A stretch of 40,803 bases of DNA from an uncultured Rhodobiaceae bacterium (lineage in GTDB: Bacteria; Pseudomonadota; Alphaproteobacteria; Parvibaculales; Parvibaculaceae): the NCBI GenBank assembly GCA_913057645.1, contig CAJXOU010000027.1:1-40803 (forward strand). The letters run 5' to 3'. The notes below the pieces were generated by a model, which was given only the letters and a program-made list of their open reading frames with translations, did not search any database and was not told the origin of the DNA. Below, in pieces: positions 8,085-17,279 of the stretch; the first letter of the stretch is position 1; each line of letters opens with the position of its first letter. Position numbers and translations under genes: made by a program.

Positions 8085-8813
8085 ATGGCCTATCTGAAAC
8101 GCACGGCCGGACTGACGGACGAACACGGCACTCCGGCACCACTCGGCAACGGCACGCTTGAAAACGATCCGCAAACGGAGCGCTTTCGGCGCAGCCTCGG
8201 CCCCGTCGGCCGCAGTCCTACGCATCGGCATCTCGTCTCGCGTGCACTCGCTTTTGCCAACGAGACCGAGACGCGCATCGGCGAACTGAACGCGCGCATC
8301 CGGCAGCTGGAAGCGCTCACGCAGACAGATGAACTGACCGGCCTCCTGAACCGGCGTGGCTTCGACGAAATCATCAGTAGGAACCTGTCGAGCGCCGCTC
8401 GGTACGACGAAACAGGTCTTCTTGCCTATATCGACCTCGACGATTTCAAGGCAATCAACGACCGCTGCGGTCATGCCGTCGGAGACGAAGTCCTCCGGGC
8501 GGTCGGAACGTTCCTGCACAAAAACATCCGGGCAACAGACTACGCCGCCCGGCTTGGCGGAGATGAATTCGCCGTCCTTTTTGTCCGGGCTGACCATCGT
8601 CGCGCTCGAGAGCGCGCGCGGGAAATGTTGCGCGCCATCGACGAACTCGAAATCGCATCCAGATCCCACAAGATCAGAATTCGCGCGAGCCTCGGCCTTG
8701 CCGGATACAATGCAGAGACGCGATCCGGAGATCTTTTTGATCGCGCGGACCGCGCCATGTACGCCGACAAGAGGAGCGGCGGCCGGGAAGCGCGGCTGAC
8801 GACGCTCGGCTGA
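8085..8813 (+). CDS. GGDEF-domain diguanylate cyclase
   Basis: This is a 242-residue signalling enzyme that should make cyclic di-GMP from two GTP. A charged N-terminal region of about 65 residues has no recognised sensor domain and no membrane segment. A short likely helical linker (LNARIRQLEALTQ) then leads into TDELTGLLNRRGF and the GGDEF core. The active site is intact (RLGGDEF, GGDEF at 158-162), and an RxxD inhibitory site (RATD, 149-152) lies five residues before it, so product feedback is expected. No EAL domain follows. The start lacks a strong Shine-Dalgarno and could be a little further in. The gene stands alone, convergent with the agmatine deiminase. Confidence 0.9.
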   Translation: MAYLKRTAGLTDEHGTPAPLGNGTLENDPQTERFRRSLGPVGRSPTHRHLVSRALAFANETETRIGELNARIRQLEALTQTDELTGLLNRRGFDEIISRNLSSAARYDETGLLAYIDLDDFKAINDRCGHAVGDEVLRAVGTFLHKNIRATDYAARLGGDEFAVLFVRADHRRARERAREMLRAIDELEIASRSHKIRIRASLGLAGYNAETRSGDLFDRADRAMYADKRSGGREARLTTLG

Positions 8814-8816
8814 CCG

Positions 8817-9857
8817 TCAGGCGACGGCTTTGCCTTTGGGCTGCTGCTGGGTAATGCAGTGGATTGATCCGCCGCCGGCCGCGATCTCGAGCGCCGGCAC
8901 TGGGACGATCTTCCGCCCCGGAAACGCTTCCGCCATCACCGAAGCGGCCCGTTCATCATTCGGATCGTCGTATATTGGCATGATCACGGCGTCGTTTGCG
9001 ATATAGGCATTCACATAGGACGTGCATAGCCGCCGTCCGTCCGGGCGAAGCAATTGCCGCTGCGGCTGCGGCATCTCGACGATTTCGAATTTCTGCCCTC
9101 GCGTGTCGCGCGCAGCTTCGATTCTTTCTCTATTCTCCTGCATACGCCGGTAATTCGGGTCGCCTTTATCATCTGGCATATGAAGCAATATGCGTCCTCG
9201 CCCGGCGAACGAAGCGATCATGTCGACATGCCCGCTCGTTTCATCGTCCTGCAACCCGCGATCGAGCCAGACGATACGGGCAACACCAAGCGTCAACGCC
9301 AGGCGTTCCTCGATCTGCTGGCGTGTTAGTTCCGGGTTGCGGTTGTCGTTGAGAAGACACTCTTCCGTTGTCAGCAACGTGCCGTAGCCATCTACGGAAA
9401 TGGATCCGCCCTCGAATACCATTCTCCCCTTGTAGGTACGCATGCCAAGCCGCTGGAGAATGCGCCCACCCAGCGCAGCGTCATTTTCATAGTTGCTATA
9501 GGCATTTCCCCAGGCATTGAACCCCCAATGAGTACCGCACACGCTCCCTTTTCCGTCGATGAGGAATATCGGCCCCGAGTCCCGCGCCCAACTGTCGTCG
9601 ATGGGAATCGGAACGATTTCCACTCCGCGTCCACAGGCCAGCCTGACTTGCGGTTCGTCGTCGGGACGGCACACCATGCTGACAGGCTCGAACTGCGCAA
9701 TCGCCCGCGCCACCTGCGCATAGGCCGCATAGGCCTGAGGTAGACGCTCTCCCCAGACATCGCCTCGGCTCGGCCACTGCATCCAGCAACGCTCGTGCGG
9801 TTCCCACTCCGCCGGCATGAAAAATCCGTCATCTGCCGGTATCCGCACTTCTGTCAT
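8817..9857 (-). CDS. aguA: Agmatine deiminase family protein
   Basis: At 346 residues the protein has the normal length for agmatine deiminases, which convert agmatine to N-carbamoylputrescine plus ammonia. The guanidine-group transferase fold signatures are visible: MPAEWEPHERCWMQWPS near the start, SWARDSGPIF, FEGGSISVDGYGTLLTTEEC, DETSGHVDMIASF, and the catalytic Cys334 in GGGSIHCITQQQP. The frame stays open upstream to 10343, but the ATG at 9857 gives the family N-terminus and clears the divergent Rid gene. Peptidylarginine deiminase-like activity is an alternative within the same family. No N-carbamoylputrescine amidase is visible nearby. Confidence 0.9.
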   Translation of the reverse strand: MTEVRIPADDGFFMPAEWEPHERCWMQWPSRGDVWGERLPQAYAAYAQVARAIAQFEPVSMVCRPDDEPQVRLACGRGVEIVPIPIDDSWARDSGPIFLIDGKGSVCGTHWGFNAWGNAYSNYENDAALGGRILQRLGMRTYKGRMVFEGGSISVDGYGTLLTTEECLLNDNRNPELTRQQIEERLALTLGVARIVWLDRGLQDDETSGHVDMIASFAGRGRILLHMPDDKGDPNYRRMQENRERIEAARDTRGQKFEIVEMPQPQRQLLRPDGRRLCTSYVNAYIANDAVIMPIYDDPNDERAASVMAEAFPGRKIVPVPALEIAAGGGSIHCITQQQPKGKAVA

Positions 9858-9953
9858 CGTTAAGCGTCTCCGGGCTTTCGCCGTTAAGGGATAGAAGATA
9901 GGTATAACGGGCAAGGACCAGGCAGCAACCGCCGCAGAGGGAGAAACAGGTTC

Positions 9954-10421
9954 ATGGCAGGAAAAATCGAGGCACGTTTGAAGGACCTGGGGATCGAATT
10001 GCCCGCCCCGGCAAGCCCGGCGGGCACCTACGTGCCCTATGTCGTAACGGGCAACCTTGTCTTCATCTCCGGTCAGGGGCCCATGGGTTCGAAAGGCATC
10101 GAGTATCAGGGCAAGGTCGGCAAGGATCACGATGCCGAAGCAGGAAAAGCGGCGGCTCGCCTGACGATGATCAACGTCCTGGCGCAGTTGAAGGCAGCCT
10201 GCGGCGGCGACCTCGACCGGGTTACTCGCTGCGTGAAACTTCTCGGCTTCGTCAACGCCACGCCGGATTTCGATCAGCAGCCTACGGTGATCAACGGCGC
10301 TTCCGATCTTCTTGTCGAAATCTTTGGCGAGGCCGGGCGCCATGCGCGGTCGGCAGTCGCTGCGCCGTCGCTCCCCTTCCAGATCACGGTCGAAATCGAG
10401 GCCATTTTCGAGATCGCATAG
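9954..10421 (+). CDS. Rid-family (YjgF/YER057c/UK114) protein
   Basis: The 155-residue protein matches the longer Rid subgroup beginning with RLKDLGIELPAPASPAG and then YVPYVVTGNLVFISGQGP. The family Arg is present in HARSAVAAPSLPF, and VEIEAIFEIA ends the chain. Rid proteins form trimers, and RidA itself hydrolyses reactive enamine/imine intermediates of amino acid metabolism. This subgroup's own substrate is not established. It heads a probable three-gene operon (27 bp to the next start) and diverges from the agmatine deiminase gene across 96 bp. Confidence 0.87.
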   Translation: MAGKIEARLKDLGIELPAPASPAGTYVPYVVTGNLVFISGQGPMGSKGIEYQGKVGKDHDAEAGKAAARLTMINVLAQLKAACGGDLDRVTRCVKLLGFVNATPDFDQQPTVINGASDLLVEIFGEAGRHARSAVAAPSLPFQITVEIEAIFEIA

Positions 10422-10448
10422 ACAGTTTCCGTCCTCTAGGATTTTGTC

Positions 10449-11648
10449 ATGGGAGATCGCGAAGCAGCCATCATCAAAGTCATCGATAGCCTGTCATCCG
10501 TGGATGCCAGGCTGTGGGACGTCTGCGCCAATCCCGACGGCGACCCCTACAACCCTTTCGTTTCGCACGCTTTCCTGAGTGCCCTGGAGGAAAGCGGTTC
10601 CGCAACGCGGAGGACAGGTTGGCTTGCCCAGCATGTTCTTCTTGAGGATGGCGACGGAAACATCGCCGGCTGCATGCCGATGTATCTCAAGAATCACAGC
10701 CGAGGCGAATACGTCTTCGACTATGGCTGGGCGAATGCTTTCGAGAACGCAGGCGGACGCTACTACCCGAAACTGCAATCCTCGGTACCATTCACACCTG
10801 CAACGGGCCCGCGGCTTCTGACGCCACCCGGGCGCGGCCGGGAAGCGGCCGAAGATACACTCATCGCCGGCGCGGTCGAGATCTGCAAACGCCATGAAAC
10901 ATCGTCGTTGCACATCACATTTCTGCCCGAGCGCCAGTGGAAGAGGCTCGGAGAAGTGGGGCTGTTGCAGAGAACCGATCAGCAGTTTCACTGGCTCAAC
11001 AGGGGTTACAGGTCTTTCGACGACTTCCTGTCCGATCTCTCGTCACGCAAACGCAAGATGATCCGCAAGGAACGCGAACGGGCGCACAGCAACGGCGTCG
11101 AGGTCGAATGGGTTACCGGTTCGGATCTGACCGAGGAACACTGGGACGCCTTCTTTACTTTCTATATGGATACCGGTGCCCGGAAATGGGGCTCCCCCTA
11201 TCTCACCCGCGAATTCTTCAGCCTTGTCGGAGAACGGATGGCGGATGACGTGCTGCTGGTCATGGCGCGCCGGGGGGGCAACCCGATCGCGGGGGCTCTG
11301 AACTTTATCGGAGGAGAGGCGCTCTACGGCCGGAACTGGGGCGCAATCGAACACCACCCGTTCCTTCATTTCGAATGTTGCTACTATCAGGCCATCGAGT
11401 TCGCCATCGAACGCGGTCTCGCTCGCGTCGAAGCCGGCGCTCAAGGAGAACACAAGCTCGCGCGCGGCTACGTCCCTTCCCGCACATACAGCGCCCACTG
11501 GATAGCCAACTCATCGTTCAGGGAAGCCGTCTCTGAATATCTCGAACGAGAACGCCAGCATGTCGACCACGACATAGAGCTGCTTGGAGAATACGCTCCG
11601 TTCCGGCACGATGCCGGTGCAAGAGAACAGCAAGAGGACGATTTCTGA
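10449..11648 (+). CDS. GNAT/FemAB-like acyltransferase (DUF482 family)
   Basis: The 399-residue cytoplasmic protein matches the DUF482/FemAB-like GNAT family: an N-terminal NPFVSHAFLSALEESGSA, GCMPMYLKNHSRGEYVFDY, then HITFLPERQW, a FDDFLSDLSSRKRKMIRKER basic block and a C-terminal GAQGEHKLARGYVP signature. Relatives transfer acyl or aminoacyl groups, but no substrate is established for this family, so only the fold is assigned. It follows the Rid gene by 27 bp and ends one base before the HIT start, so the three are likely co-transcribed. Confidence 0.83.
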   Translation: MGDREAAIIKVIDSLSSVDARLWDVCANPDGDPYNPFVSHAFLSALEESGSATRRTGWLAQHVLLEDGDGNIAGCMPMYLKNHSRGEYVFDYGWANAFENAGGRYYPKLQSSVPFTPATGPRLLTPPGRGREAAEDTLIAGAVEICKRHETSSLHITFLPERQWKRLGEVGLLQRTDQQFHWLNRGYRSFDDFLSDLSSRKRKMIRKERERAHSNGVEVEWVTGSDLTEEHWDAFFTFYMDTGARKWGSPYLTREFFSLVGERMADDVLLVMARRGGNPIAGALNFIGGEALYGRNWGAIEHHPFLHFECCYYQAIEFAIERGLARVEAGAQGEHKLARGYVPSRTYSAHWIANSSFREAVSEYLERERQHVDHDIELLGEYAPFRHDAGAREQQEDDF

Positions 11649-11649
11649 C

Positions 11650-12069
11650 GTGGCCTACGACGAAAACAACATCTTCGCCAAGATTCTCCGCAAGGAAGCG
11701 CCGTGCTTCGCCGTTTACGAAGACGAAATGACGCTCGCCTTTATGGACGTCATGCCTCAGACCCCGGGGCACACGCTTGTCATTCCGAAATTTCCTGCCG
11801 AGAACATTTTCGACCTCGACCCGGAATATGCGGCCGCAATGGCAAAAACGGTGAAAAAGATCGCCCCCGCCGTCAAGGCCGCCTTTGACGCGCCGGGCAT
11901 ACTGATCGCGCAGCTAAACGGCGCCGCGGCAGGACAGACGGTCTTCCACATCCACACCCACATCATTCCACGCTCCGAGGGAATAGACCTGAAGCTGCAT
12001 GCGCGGGAAATGGCCGACTTCGATGAGCTGAAGCAACACGCCGAAAGAATCAAAAGGGCTCTGGGATAA
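11650..12069 (+). CDS. HIT-family nucleotide-binding hydrolase
   Basis: The 139-residue protein has the histidine-triad active site HIHTHII together with DVMPQTPGHTLVIPK and NNIFAKILRKEAPC, typical of HINT-like purine nucleoside phosphoramidases. I choose a GTG start at 11650 because it gives the family N-terminus (VAYDENNIFAK), lies one base after the previous stop and follows AAGAGGA (11632-11638). ATG starts at 11584 or 11611 would overlap the acyltransferase gene and add unmatched residues. Last gene of the Rid-acyltransferase-HIT group. Confidence 0.9.
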   Translation: MAYDENNIFAKILRKEAPCFAVYEDEMTLAFMDVMPQTPGHTLVIPKFPAENIFDLDPEYAAAMAKTVKKIAPAVKAAFDAPGILIAQLNGAAAGQTVFHIHTHIIPRSEGIDLKLHAREMADFDELKQHAERIKRALG

Positions 12070-12139
12070 AAACATCCAATAATGGCGGCCCGTACGAGGG
12101 GAATCGAAGTACGGGAACCGCAATCACGGGGAGGAAATC

Positions 12140-13762
12140 ATGCGCGCTCTGGTAAATGCGGCGGCTCTGTTCGCCGCACTCATGGTCGTTGCCGCTTGCT
12201 CGGAAGAGAATGGCGGCAGTTACACGCTTGAGGCGGTGACGGCGCCTTCTCCCTTCCATGGCATTCATGGCATCACCGTAACGAAAGACGGAAAGATCCT
12301 GGCTGGCAGTGTCGTCGGAAGCGCGATCTACGAGATAGATCGGCAGTCGGGGGAAACAAGCATCTTCGAACCCGCGCCCGAAGGCATGGCAGACGATCTC
12401 GAGGAAGGTCCCGACGGTACGCTCGCCTGGACGGCCTTCCTCGACGGCAAGGTCTATGCCCGCAAGCCCGGCGGTACGCTGCTGACGCTCGCGGAGGGCT
12501 TTCCCGGCATGAATTCACTTGCCTGGACCGATGATGGGCGTCTGTTTGCGACACAGGTCTTTCTGGGCGATGCGCTCTACGAACTCGACCCGTCCGGAGA
12601 GAACCTGCCCCGGAAGATCATGGAGGGAATGGGCGGCCTCAACGGATTCGATTTCGGTCCCGATGGAAAGCTCTATGGCCCCCTCTGGTTCAAGAAGCAG
12701 GTTGCACGCGTCGATGTGGACTCAGGCACGCTTGAAGTTGTCGCCGATGGCTTCGCCACGCCGGCCGCCGTTAACTTCAACTCGAAGGGCGAGCTTCACC
12801 TCGTTGACACGGAAGCGGGCCACGTCTACCGCGTAGACACAACGACCGGCGAGAAGACCCTGCTTGCCGAAGTCGATCCGGCCATCGACAACCTGGCCTT
12901 TGATGGCGACGACAACCTCTTCATCACGAACATGGCGGACAACGCGGTGATCGCCGTCAACACCGAAACGGGTGAGTCGAAATCGATCGTCTCCGGCCCC
13001 CTTGCGGTCGCCGGCGACATTGTCATGTCGGGAGCGGCTGGCGAGGAAACGCTCTATGTCGCAGATCTCTTCTCGATCAGGAAGATCGATCTGGCGGACG
13101 GATCGGTTTCCGAAGTCGCGCGCGTCTGGTCGTCAAATATCGACTATCCGATGAGCATTTCCGCAACGGGTGGCAGCATCACCGTGGCAGCCCTGACAGC
13201 AGGCGCCGTCCAGTCCTTCGATAACGAAGAGAAAGCCCTCGCCCTCCATCACGGCTTCACAACGCCTGCCGATGCAATCGTGCTGGAAGATGGAAGCATC
13301 GTCGTCTCCGAATATACACGGGGAGCTATCGTCCGGGCCGCCGGCGATGATCTCGATGAGCGCAGCGATCTGGCGAGCGGCCTCGAAGGTCCCTCGATGA
13401 TGATGCTCGACGGCAAAGATGGTCTGTTCATAACAGAGCGCGACGGCGGTAGCGTTTCACGCATCGATCTTGCAAGTGGAGAGCGGTCGGTCGTTGTCGA
13501 AGGGCTCTCCGCACCCGAAGGGCTTGATATCACGCCCGAGGGTCATCTCATCGTCGCCGAAGTCGGCGAAAAGAGGATCGTCGCCATCAACCCCGAAACG
13601 GGAGAAAAGGAGATCATTGCAAACGATCTCCCGATCGGGTTCGAAGGACCAGATGGCGCACCGGCTTTGTTCATTCCAACTGGCGTTGCCATCGCAGCAA
13701 ACGGAGACATCTACTTCTCGTCAGATGTGGACGCCCGTATCTATCGCTTGAAGAAAGGTTGA
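12140..13762 (+). CDS. Beta-propeller lipoprotein (SMP-30/NHL-like)
   Basis: The 540-residue protein starts with a lipoprotein signal: MRALVN, a hydrophobic Ala/Leu/Val core and a lipobox VVAAC with Cys20 as the lipidation site, followed by SEENGG. The rest is a run of beta-propeller segments of the type ...NGFDFGPDGKLYGP, LAFDGDDNLFITN and GVAIAANGDIYFSSD, characteristic of SMP-30/strictosidine-synthase-like and NHL propellers. The length suggests roughly two propellers. Enzyme activity (lactonase) is possible but not shown by visible metal ligands. GGGGAGG-type Shine-Dalgarno directly precedes the ATG. A small protein gene follows 6 bp after the stop. Confidence 0.82.
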   Translation: MRALVNAAALFAALMVVAACSEENGGSYTLEAVTAPSPFHGIHGITVTKDGKILAGSVVGSAIYEIDRQSGETSIFEPAPEGMADDLEEGPDGTLAWTAFLDGKVYARKPGGTLLTLAEGFPGMNSLAWTDDGRLFATQVFLGDALYELDPSGENLPRKIMEGMGGLNGFDFGPDGKLYGPLWFKKQVARVDVDSGTLEVVADGFATPAAVNFNSKGELHLVDTEAGHVYRVDTTTGEKTLLAEVDPAIDNLAFDGDDNLFITNMADNAVIAVNTETGESKSIVSGPLAVAGDIVMSGAAGEETLYVADLFSIRKIDLADGSVSEVARVWSSNIDYPMSISATGGSITVAALTAGAVQSFDNEEKALALHHGFTTPADAIVLEDGSIVVSEYTRGAIVRAAGDDLDERSDLASGLEGPSMMMLDGKDGLFITERDGGSVSRIDLASGERSVVVEGLSAPEGLDITPEGHLIVAEVGEKRIVAINPETGEKEIIANDLPIGFEGPDGAPALFIPTGVAIAANGDIYFSSDVDARIYRLKKG

Positions 13763-13768
13763 TTGCCC

Positions 13769-13993
13769 ATGTGGAGCATTGTTGTCGTTCTGTCCGGACT
13801 TCTCACCGGACCTGAAATTCACGCTGTGACGGAAGCAGGCATTTTCAAGACAGAAGAAAGCTGCGAAGCCGCGATCGCCGAAGGGGTCAAGACGAAGCTC
13901 GAAGGCGACGCAAAGAAGGAATATGAAGGCGGATACCGGAAGTTCGTCTGCGTAAAGGCCATGGGCTCGGACGCGCTGGAGCATCTGCAATAG
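13769..13993 (+). CDS. Small protein, function unknown
   Basis: A 74-residue product with a short hydrophobic N-terminus (MWSIVVVLSGLLTGP) that may be a weak signal or anchor, then a helical charged body with two cysteines (ESCEAAIAEG and FVCVKAM). I chose the ATG at 13769, with AAAGG 10 nt upstream; a TTG at 13763 would add two residues. It follows the propeller lipoprotein by 6 bp and is followed by a strong terminator, so it is the last gene of that transcript. I do not recognise the family. Confidence 0.65.
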   Translation: MWSIVVVLSGLLTGPEIHAVTEAGIFKTEESCEAAIAEGVKTKLEGDAKKEYEGGYRKFVCVKAMGSDALEHLQ

Positions 13994-14025
13994 AAAAAAG
14001 GCCGCCCCGTAGGGGGGCGGCCTTT
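13994..14025. terminator. Bidirectional intrinsic terminator
   Basis: A perfect 12-bp stem AAAGGCCGCCCC (13997-14008) / GGGGCGGCCTTT (14014-14025) with a 5-nt loop is flanked by an A-run on the left and a T-rich run on the right. It lies between the converging small-protein and VOC genes and can stop transcription from both sides. Confidence 0.9.
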
Positions 14026-14038
14026 CTCCCTTGAACTA

Positions 14039-14404
14039 TCAGCCCATGTGGAACGCAACGAACTTGTTTCCGTCAAGGTCGCGGAAGTAACCGCCATAGA
14101 AGCTGCCGCCCCGCTCGCCCGGCGCGCCTTCGTCCTTGCTTCCGAGACTCATCGCCTTCGCATGCATCTTGTCCACATTCTCGCGTGAACCGACGGCGAG
14201 CGCCACCATCGTGCCATTGCCGAAACTGGCCTTGTTGCCGTCATGCGGCTTCGTGACAGCCAGCATGGGTCCGCCGTTGCTCCAGCCGACAAACCGGCCG
14301 GGATCCGACATGGCGCGCTTTGCGCCGATGACCGACAGCAAGTCGTCGTAGAAAGCCGTCGCCTTGTCGAGGTCGTTCGTTCCGACCATCACGTAACCAA
14401 TCAT
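14039..14404 (-). CDS. VOC-superfamily (glyoxalase/bleomycin-resistance-like) protein
   Basis: The 121-residue protein has the single-unit vicinal-oxygen-chelate layout: MIGYVMVGTNDLDKATAFYDDLL at the start (DLDKATAFYD is the hallmark) and GGYFRDLDGNKFVAFHMG at the end, where the DPDGN-like segment reads DLDGN. Members are small dimeric metal enzymes or binding proteins, and the actual substrate is not predictable. GGGAG lies 5 nt before the ATG. It lies downstream of clpA on the same strand but beyond clpA's terminator, and ends at a two-way terminator. Confidence 0.85.
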   Translation of the reverse strand: MIGYVMVGTNDLDKATAFYDDLLSVIGAKRAMSDPGRFVGWSNGGPMLAVTKPHDGNKASFGNGTMVALAVGSRENVDKMHAKAMSLGSKDEGAPGERGGSFYGGYFRDLDGNKFVAFHMG

Positions 14405-14441
14405 CTTTTTCTCCCTGGGGTTTATTGTTTCACTTGCACAG

Positions 14442-14479
14442 AAAAAGGACGGTCACCGATGTTGCCATCGTGACCGCCC
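14442..14479 (-). terminator. Intrinsic terminator of the clpS-clpA transcript
   Basis: Read on the minus strand, GGTCA-CGATG-GCAA-CATCG-(bulge)-TGACC forms a 10-bp stem with one bulged base (14451-14475 on the plus strand). It is extended by outer G-C pairs and followed by five T residues (A-run 14442-14446). It lies 35 bp after the clpA stop. Confidence 0.8.
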
Positions 14480-14513
14480 TCCATTTCGTCAACCTGCACC
14501 TTGCAGGCGAAAA

Positions 14514-16898
14514 TCACTCGACCAGGAGCGGCACCTTCGGGACCGTTCCACCGCCCTCGCCTCCACCCGAGCCATCACGTGGCTTCCGGGCCTTGGGCTT
14601 CCTTGGGCCGCCGCTGCTCGGGCTCTTCGGGGGAATCGGCTCGATATCGAAAGCGAGCGCATCGTCCTTCACGGTAACGACGACATGACCACCCTTGAGA
14701 AGCCGGCCGAAAAGAACTTCATCCGCAAGCGGCTTCTTGATGTTCTCCTGGATGACGCGGGCAAGCGGCCGCGCACCCATCTGCTCATCATAGCCACGCT
14801 CTGCAAGCCAGGCATTGGCTTCGGAGGTGAGCTCGATGGTGACATTGCGGTCAGCGAGTTGCGCTTCAAGCTGCAGGACGAACTTCTCGACAACTTGAGC
14901 GATGACTTCCTGCGGAAGATGACCGAACGGGATCACCGCGTCGAGCCTGTTACGGAACTCTGGCGTGAAGAGCCGCTTGATCGCGTCTTCGTCGTCACCC
15001 ACCCGCTTCTTCTGCGAGAAACCGATGGTGGGTTTCGCCATGTCGGCCGCACCCGCGTTGGTAGTCATGATGAGCACGACATTGCGGAAGTCGATCTTCT
15101 TGCCGTTGTGGTCGGTGAGCTTCCCGTGATCCATCACCTGCAACAGAATGTTGAAGAGATCGGGATGCGCCTTCTCGATCTCGTCGAGCAGCAGCACGCA
15201 ATGAGGATGCTGGTCGACTCCGTCGGTCAGGAGACCGCCCTGATCGAAGCCGACATAGCCGGGCGGCGCACCAATGAGGCGCGACACCGTATGACGCTCC
15301 ATATACTCCGACATGTCGAAACGGAGCATCTCGACACCAAGAATTGAGGCAAGCTGCCGCGCCACTTCCGTCTTGCCCACGCCCGTCGGACCGGAGAAGA
15401 GGTAACACCCAATCGGCTTCTCGGCTTCGCGAAGTCCTGCACGCGCGAGTTTGATCGAGGCGGCGAGTGCGCCGATCGCCTCGTCCTGTCCGAAGACCAC
15501 GCGCTTCAGCTCGGTATCGAGATCCTTGAGCTTTTCCGTGTCGCTCTTCGACACGGACTTGGGCGGGATGCGCGCCATGGTTGAGATGACGGCTTCGATT
15601 TCGCCGACACCGATGGTCTTCTTCCGGCGCGACTCCGGCAGCAGCATCTGCGAGGCGCCTGCCTCGTCGATCACGTCGATCGCCTTGTCCGGCAACTTCC
15701 GGTCGTGCATGTACTTCGCCGACAATTCCACGGCCGCCTTTACCGCATCATTGGTGTAGCGAACCTTGTGGAACTCCTCGAAATAAGGCTTCAGCCCCTT
15801 GAGGATTTTCACCGTGTCGGGCACCGAAGGCTCCACGACGTCGATCTTCTGGAACCGGCGGACCAGCGCGCGATCCTTCTCGAAGTGCTGGCGATACTCC
15901 TTGTAAGTCGTCGACCCTATGCAGCGCACCGAACCGCTCGCGAGCGCGGGCTTCAGCAGGTTCGATGCATCCATCGCGCCGCCACTCGTCGCACCAGCGC
16001 CTATCACCGTATGAATTTCATCGATGAACATGATCGCGCCGGGATAGGCCTCGATTTCCTTGATGACCGCCTTTATGCGCTCCTCGAAATCGCCGCGGTA
16101 GCGAGTGCCCGCGAGAAGCGTTCCCATGTCGAGCGAGAAGATCGTCGCATTCTTGAGAACTTCCGGCACCTCGCCCTTCACGATCCGGCGCGCAAGTCCT
16201 TCGGCGATCGCCGTCTTTCCGACGCCCGGGTCGCCCACGAAGAGCGGGTTGTTCTTCGAACGGCGGCACAGGATCTGAATCGTGCGCTCGACTTCGCGTT
16301 CACGTCCGATCAGCGGATCGATCTTGCCCTGCTGTGCCTTCTCGTTGAGATTGACGCAGTAATTGTCGAGCGCCTCGGTTGTACGTTCCTTTCGGCCGCG
16401 CTCACCCGTTTCGGCTTCCTCGCGCGCACCGCGCACAGGCCGAGTTTCGCTCATGTCACCGCGCTTCGCGATTCCGTGACTGATGTAGTTCACGGCGTCG
16501 TAGCGCGTCATATCCTGCTCCTGCAGGAAGTAAGCGGCATGGCTTTCGCGCTCCGCGAACATCGCAACGAGCACGTTTGCCCCGGTCACCTCTTCCCGGC
16601 CTGAGGACTGCACATGAATGACGGCGCGCTGTATGACACGCTGAAATCCCGCGGTCGGCTTCGAGTCTTCGCCGTTTTCGACAACGAGACTCGAAAGTTC
16701 GTTATCCACGTAGTTCGTCAGCTGTTGCCGGAGCAGATCCATATCGACGTTGCAGGCGCGCATGACGGCTGCCGCGTCCTGGTCGTCCATCAGGGAAAGC
16801 AGCAGGTGTTCGAGCGTGGCATATTCATGATTGCGATCATTCGCGAGCGCAAGCGCGCGGTGAAGGCCTTCTTCCAGACTGCGTGAAAACGTCGGCAC
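14514..16898 (-). CDS. clpA: ATP-dependent Clp protease ATP-binding subunit ClpA
   Basis: This AAA+ unfoldase of 794 residues feeds proteins to ClpP. Domains in order: Clp N-domain ([18 protein letters not shown]), first AAA+ ring with Walker [10 protein letters not shown] and Walker B IMFIDEIH, second ring with GPTGVGKTE and [10 protein letters not shown]. The ClpP-docking loop is present as PTIGFSQKK (IGF). The last 40 or so residues form a Gly/Pro/Lys-rich tail beyond the D2 small domain. I favour a GTG start at 16898, which gives the canonical [12 protein letters not shown]-terminus and sits 8 nt after GGGAAGG; the ATG at 16925 would add nine residues. clpS lies 48 bp upstream, and a terminator follows. 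Confidence 0.95.
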   Translation of the reverse strand: MPTFSRSLEEGLHRALALANDRNHEYATLEHLLLSLMDDQDAAAVMRACNVDMDLLRQQLTNYVDNELSSLVVENGEDSKPTAGFQRVIQRAVIHVQSSGREEVTGANVLVAMFAERESHAAYFLQEQDMTRYDAVNYISHGIAKRGDMSETRPVRGAREEAETGERGRKERTTEALDNYCVNLNEKAQQGKIDPLIGREREVERTIQILCRRSKNNPLFVGDPGVGKTAIAEGLARRIVKGEVPEVLKNATIFSLDMGTLLAGTRYRGDFEERIKAVIKEIEAYPGAIMFIDEIHTVIGAGATSGGAMDASNLLKPALASGSVRCIGSTTYKEYRQHFEKDRALVRRFQKIDVVEPSVPDTVKILKGLKPYFEEFHKVRYTNDAVKAAVELSAKYMHDRKLPDKAIDVIDEAGASQMLLPESRRKKTIGVGEIEAVISTMARIPPKSVSKSDTEKLKDLDTELKRVVFGQDEAIGALAASIKLARAGLREAEKPIGCYLFSGPTGVGKTEVARQLASILGVEMLRFDMSEYMERHTVSRLIGAPPGYVGFDQGGLLTDGVDQHPHCVLLLDEIEKAHPDLFNILLQVMDHGKLTDHNGKKIDFRNVVLIMTTNAGAADMAKPTIGFSQKKRVGDDEDAIKRLFTPEFRNRLDAVIPFGHLPQEVIAQVVEKFVLQLEAQLADRNVTIELTSEANAWLAERGYDEQMGARPLARVIQENIKKPLADEVLFGRLLKGGHVVVTVKDDALAFDIEPIPPKSPSSGGPRKPKARKPRDGSGGGEGGGTVPKVPLLVE

Positions 16899-16946
16899 TT
16901 GCGAACCTTCCCTTCTGCTGAACAACCATACAGCTTGAACGCGCGA

Positions 16947-17279
16947 CTACTCTCTCTCCATCGTACATTGCAACGGATGCTGATTTTGCTGCGCAAAATC
17001 CATTACCTGCGTCACCTTCGTCTCCGCCACCTCATATGTATAGAGCCCGCAAATCCCTACCCCATGCTGATGAACGTGGAGCATGATCAGCGTTGCTTCC
17101 TCACGCCCCTTGTTGAAGAACCGCTCCAGCACATGCACGACGAACTCCATAGGGGTGTAATCGTCGTTGAGGAGCAGAACCTTGTAGAGCGAGGGCTTCT
17201 TTGTCTTGGGCTTCGTCTTCGTGATGACGCCGGTACCAACGCCCCCGTCATCATCACCGCGCTGCCTGTCGTCAGACAT
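16947..17279 (-). CDS. clpS: ATP-dependent Clp protease adaptor ClpS
   Basis: The 110-residue adaptor delivers N-degron substrates to ClpA and blocks some others. The core is clear: [20 protein letters not shown], the residues that line the N-terminal-residue pocket (Asn-Asp-Asp and Met), and IMLHVHQHG with the pocket His. A disordered charged N-terminal arm ([11 protein letters not shown]) and a KTKPKTKKP stretch precede the core. The ATG at 17279 follows AGGAACGGGG and is preferred over the one at 17300. It is first in the clpS-clpA operon, transcribed from the long gap to its right. Confidence 0.95.
   Translation of the reverse strand: MSDDRQRGDDDGGVGTGVITKTKPKTKKPSLYKVLLLNDDYTPMEFVVHVLERFFNKGREEATLIMLHVHQHGVGICGLYTYEVAETKVTQVMDFAQQNQHPLQCTMERE

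Noticed and set aside
12089-12115. CCCGTAC/GTACGGG inverted repeat between the HIT and propeller genes
   Set aside because: Seven-bp arms with a 13-nt loop and no U-run; not enough for a terminator or operator call.
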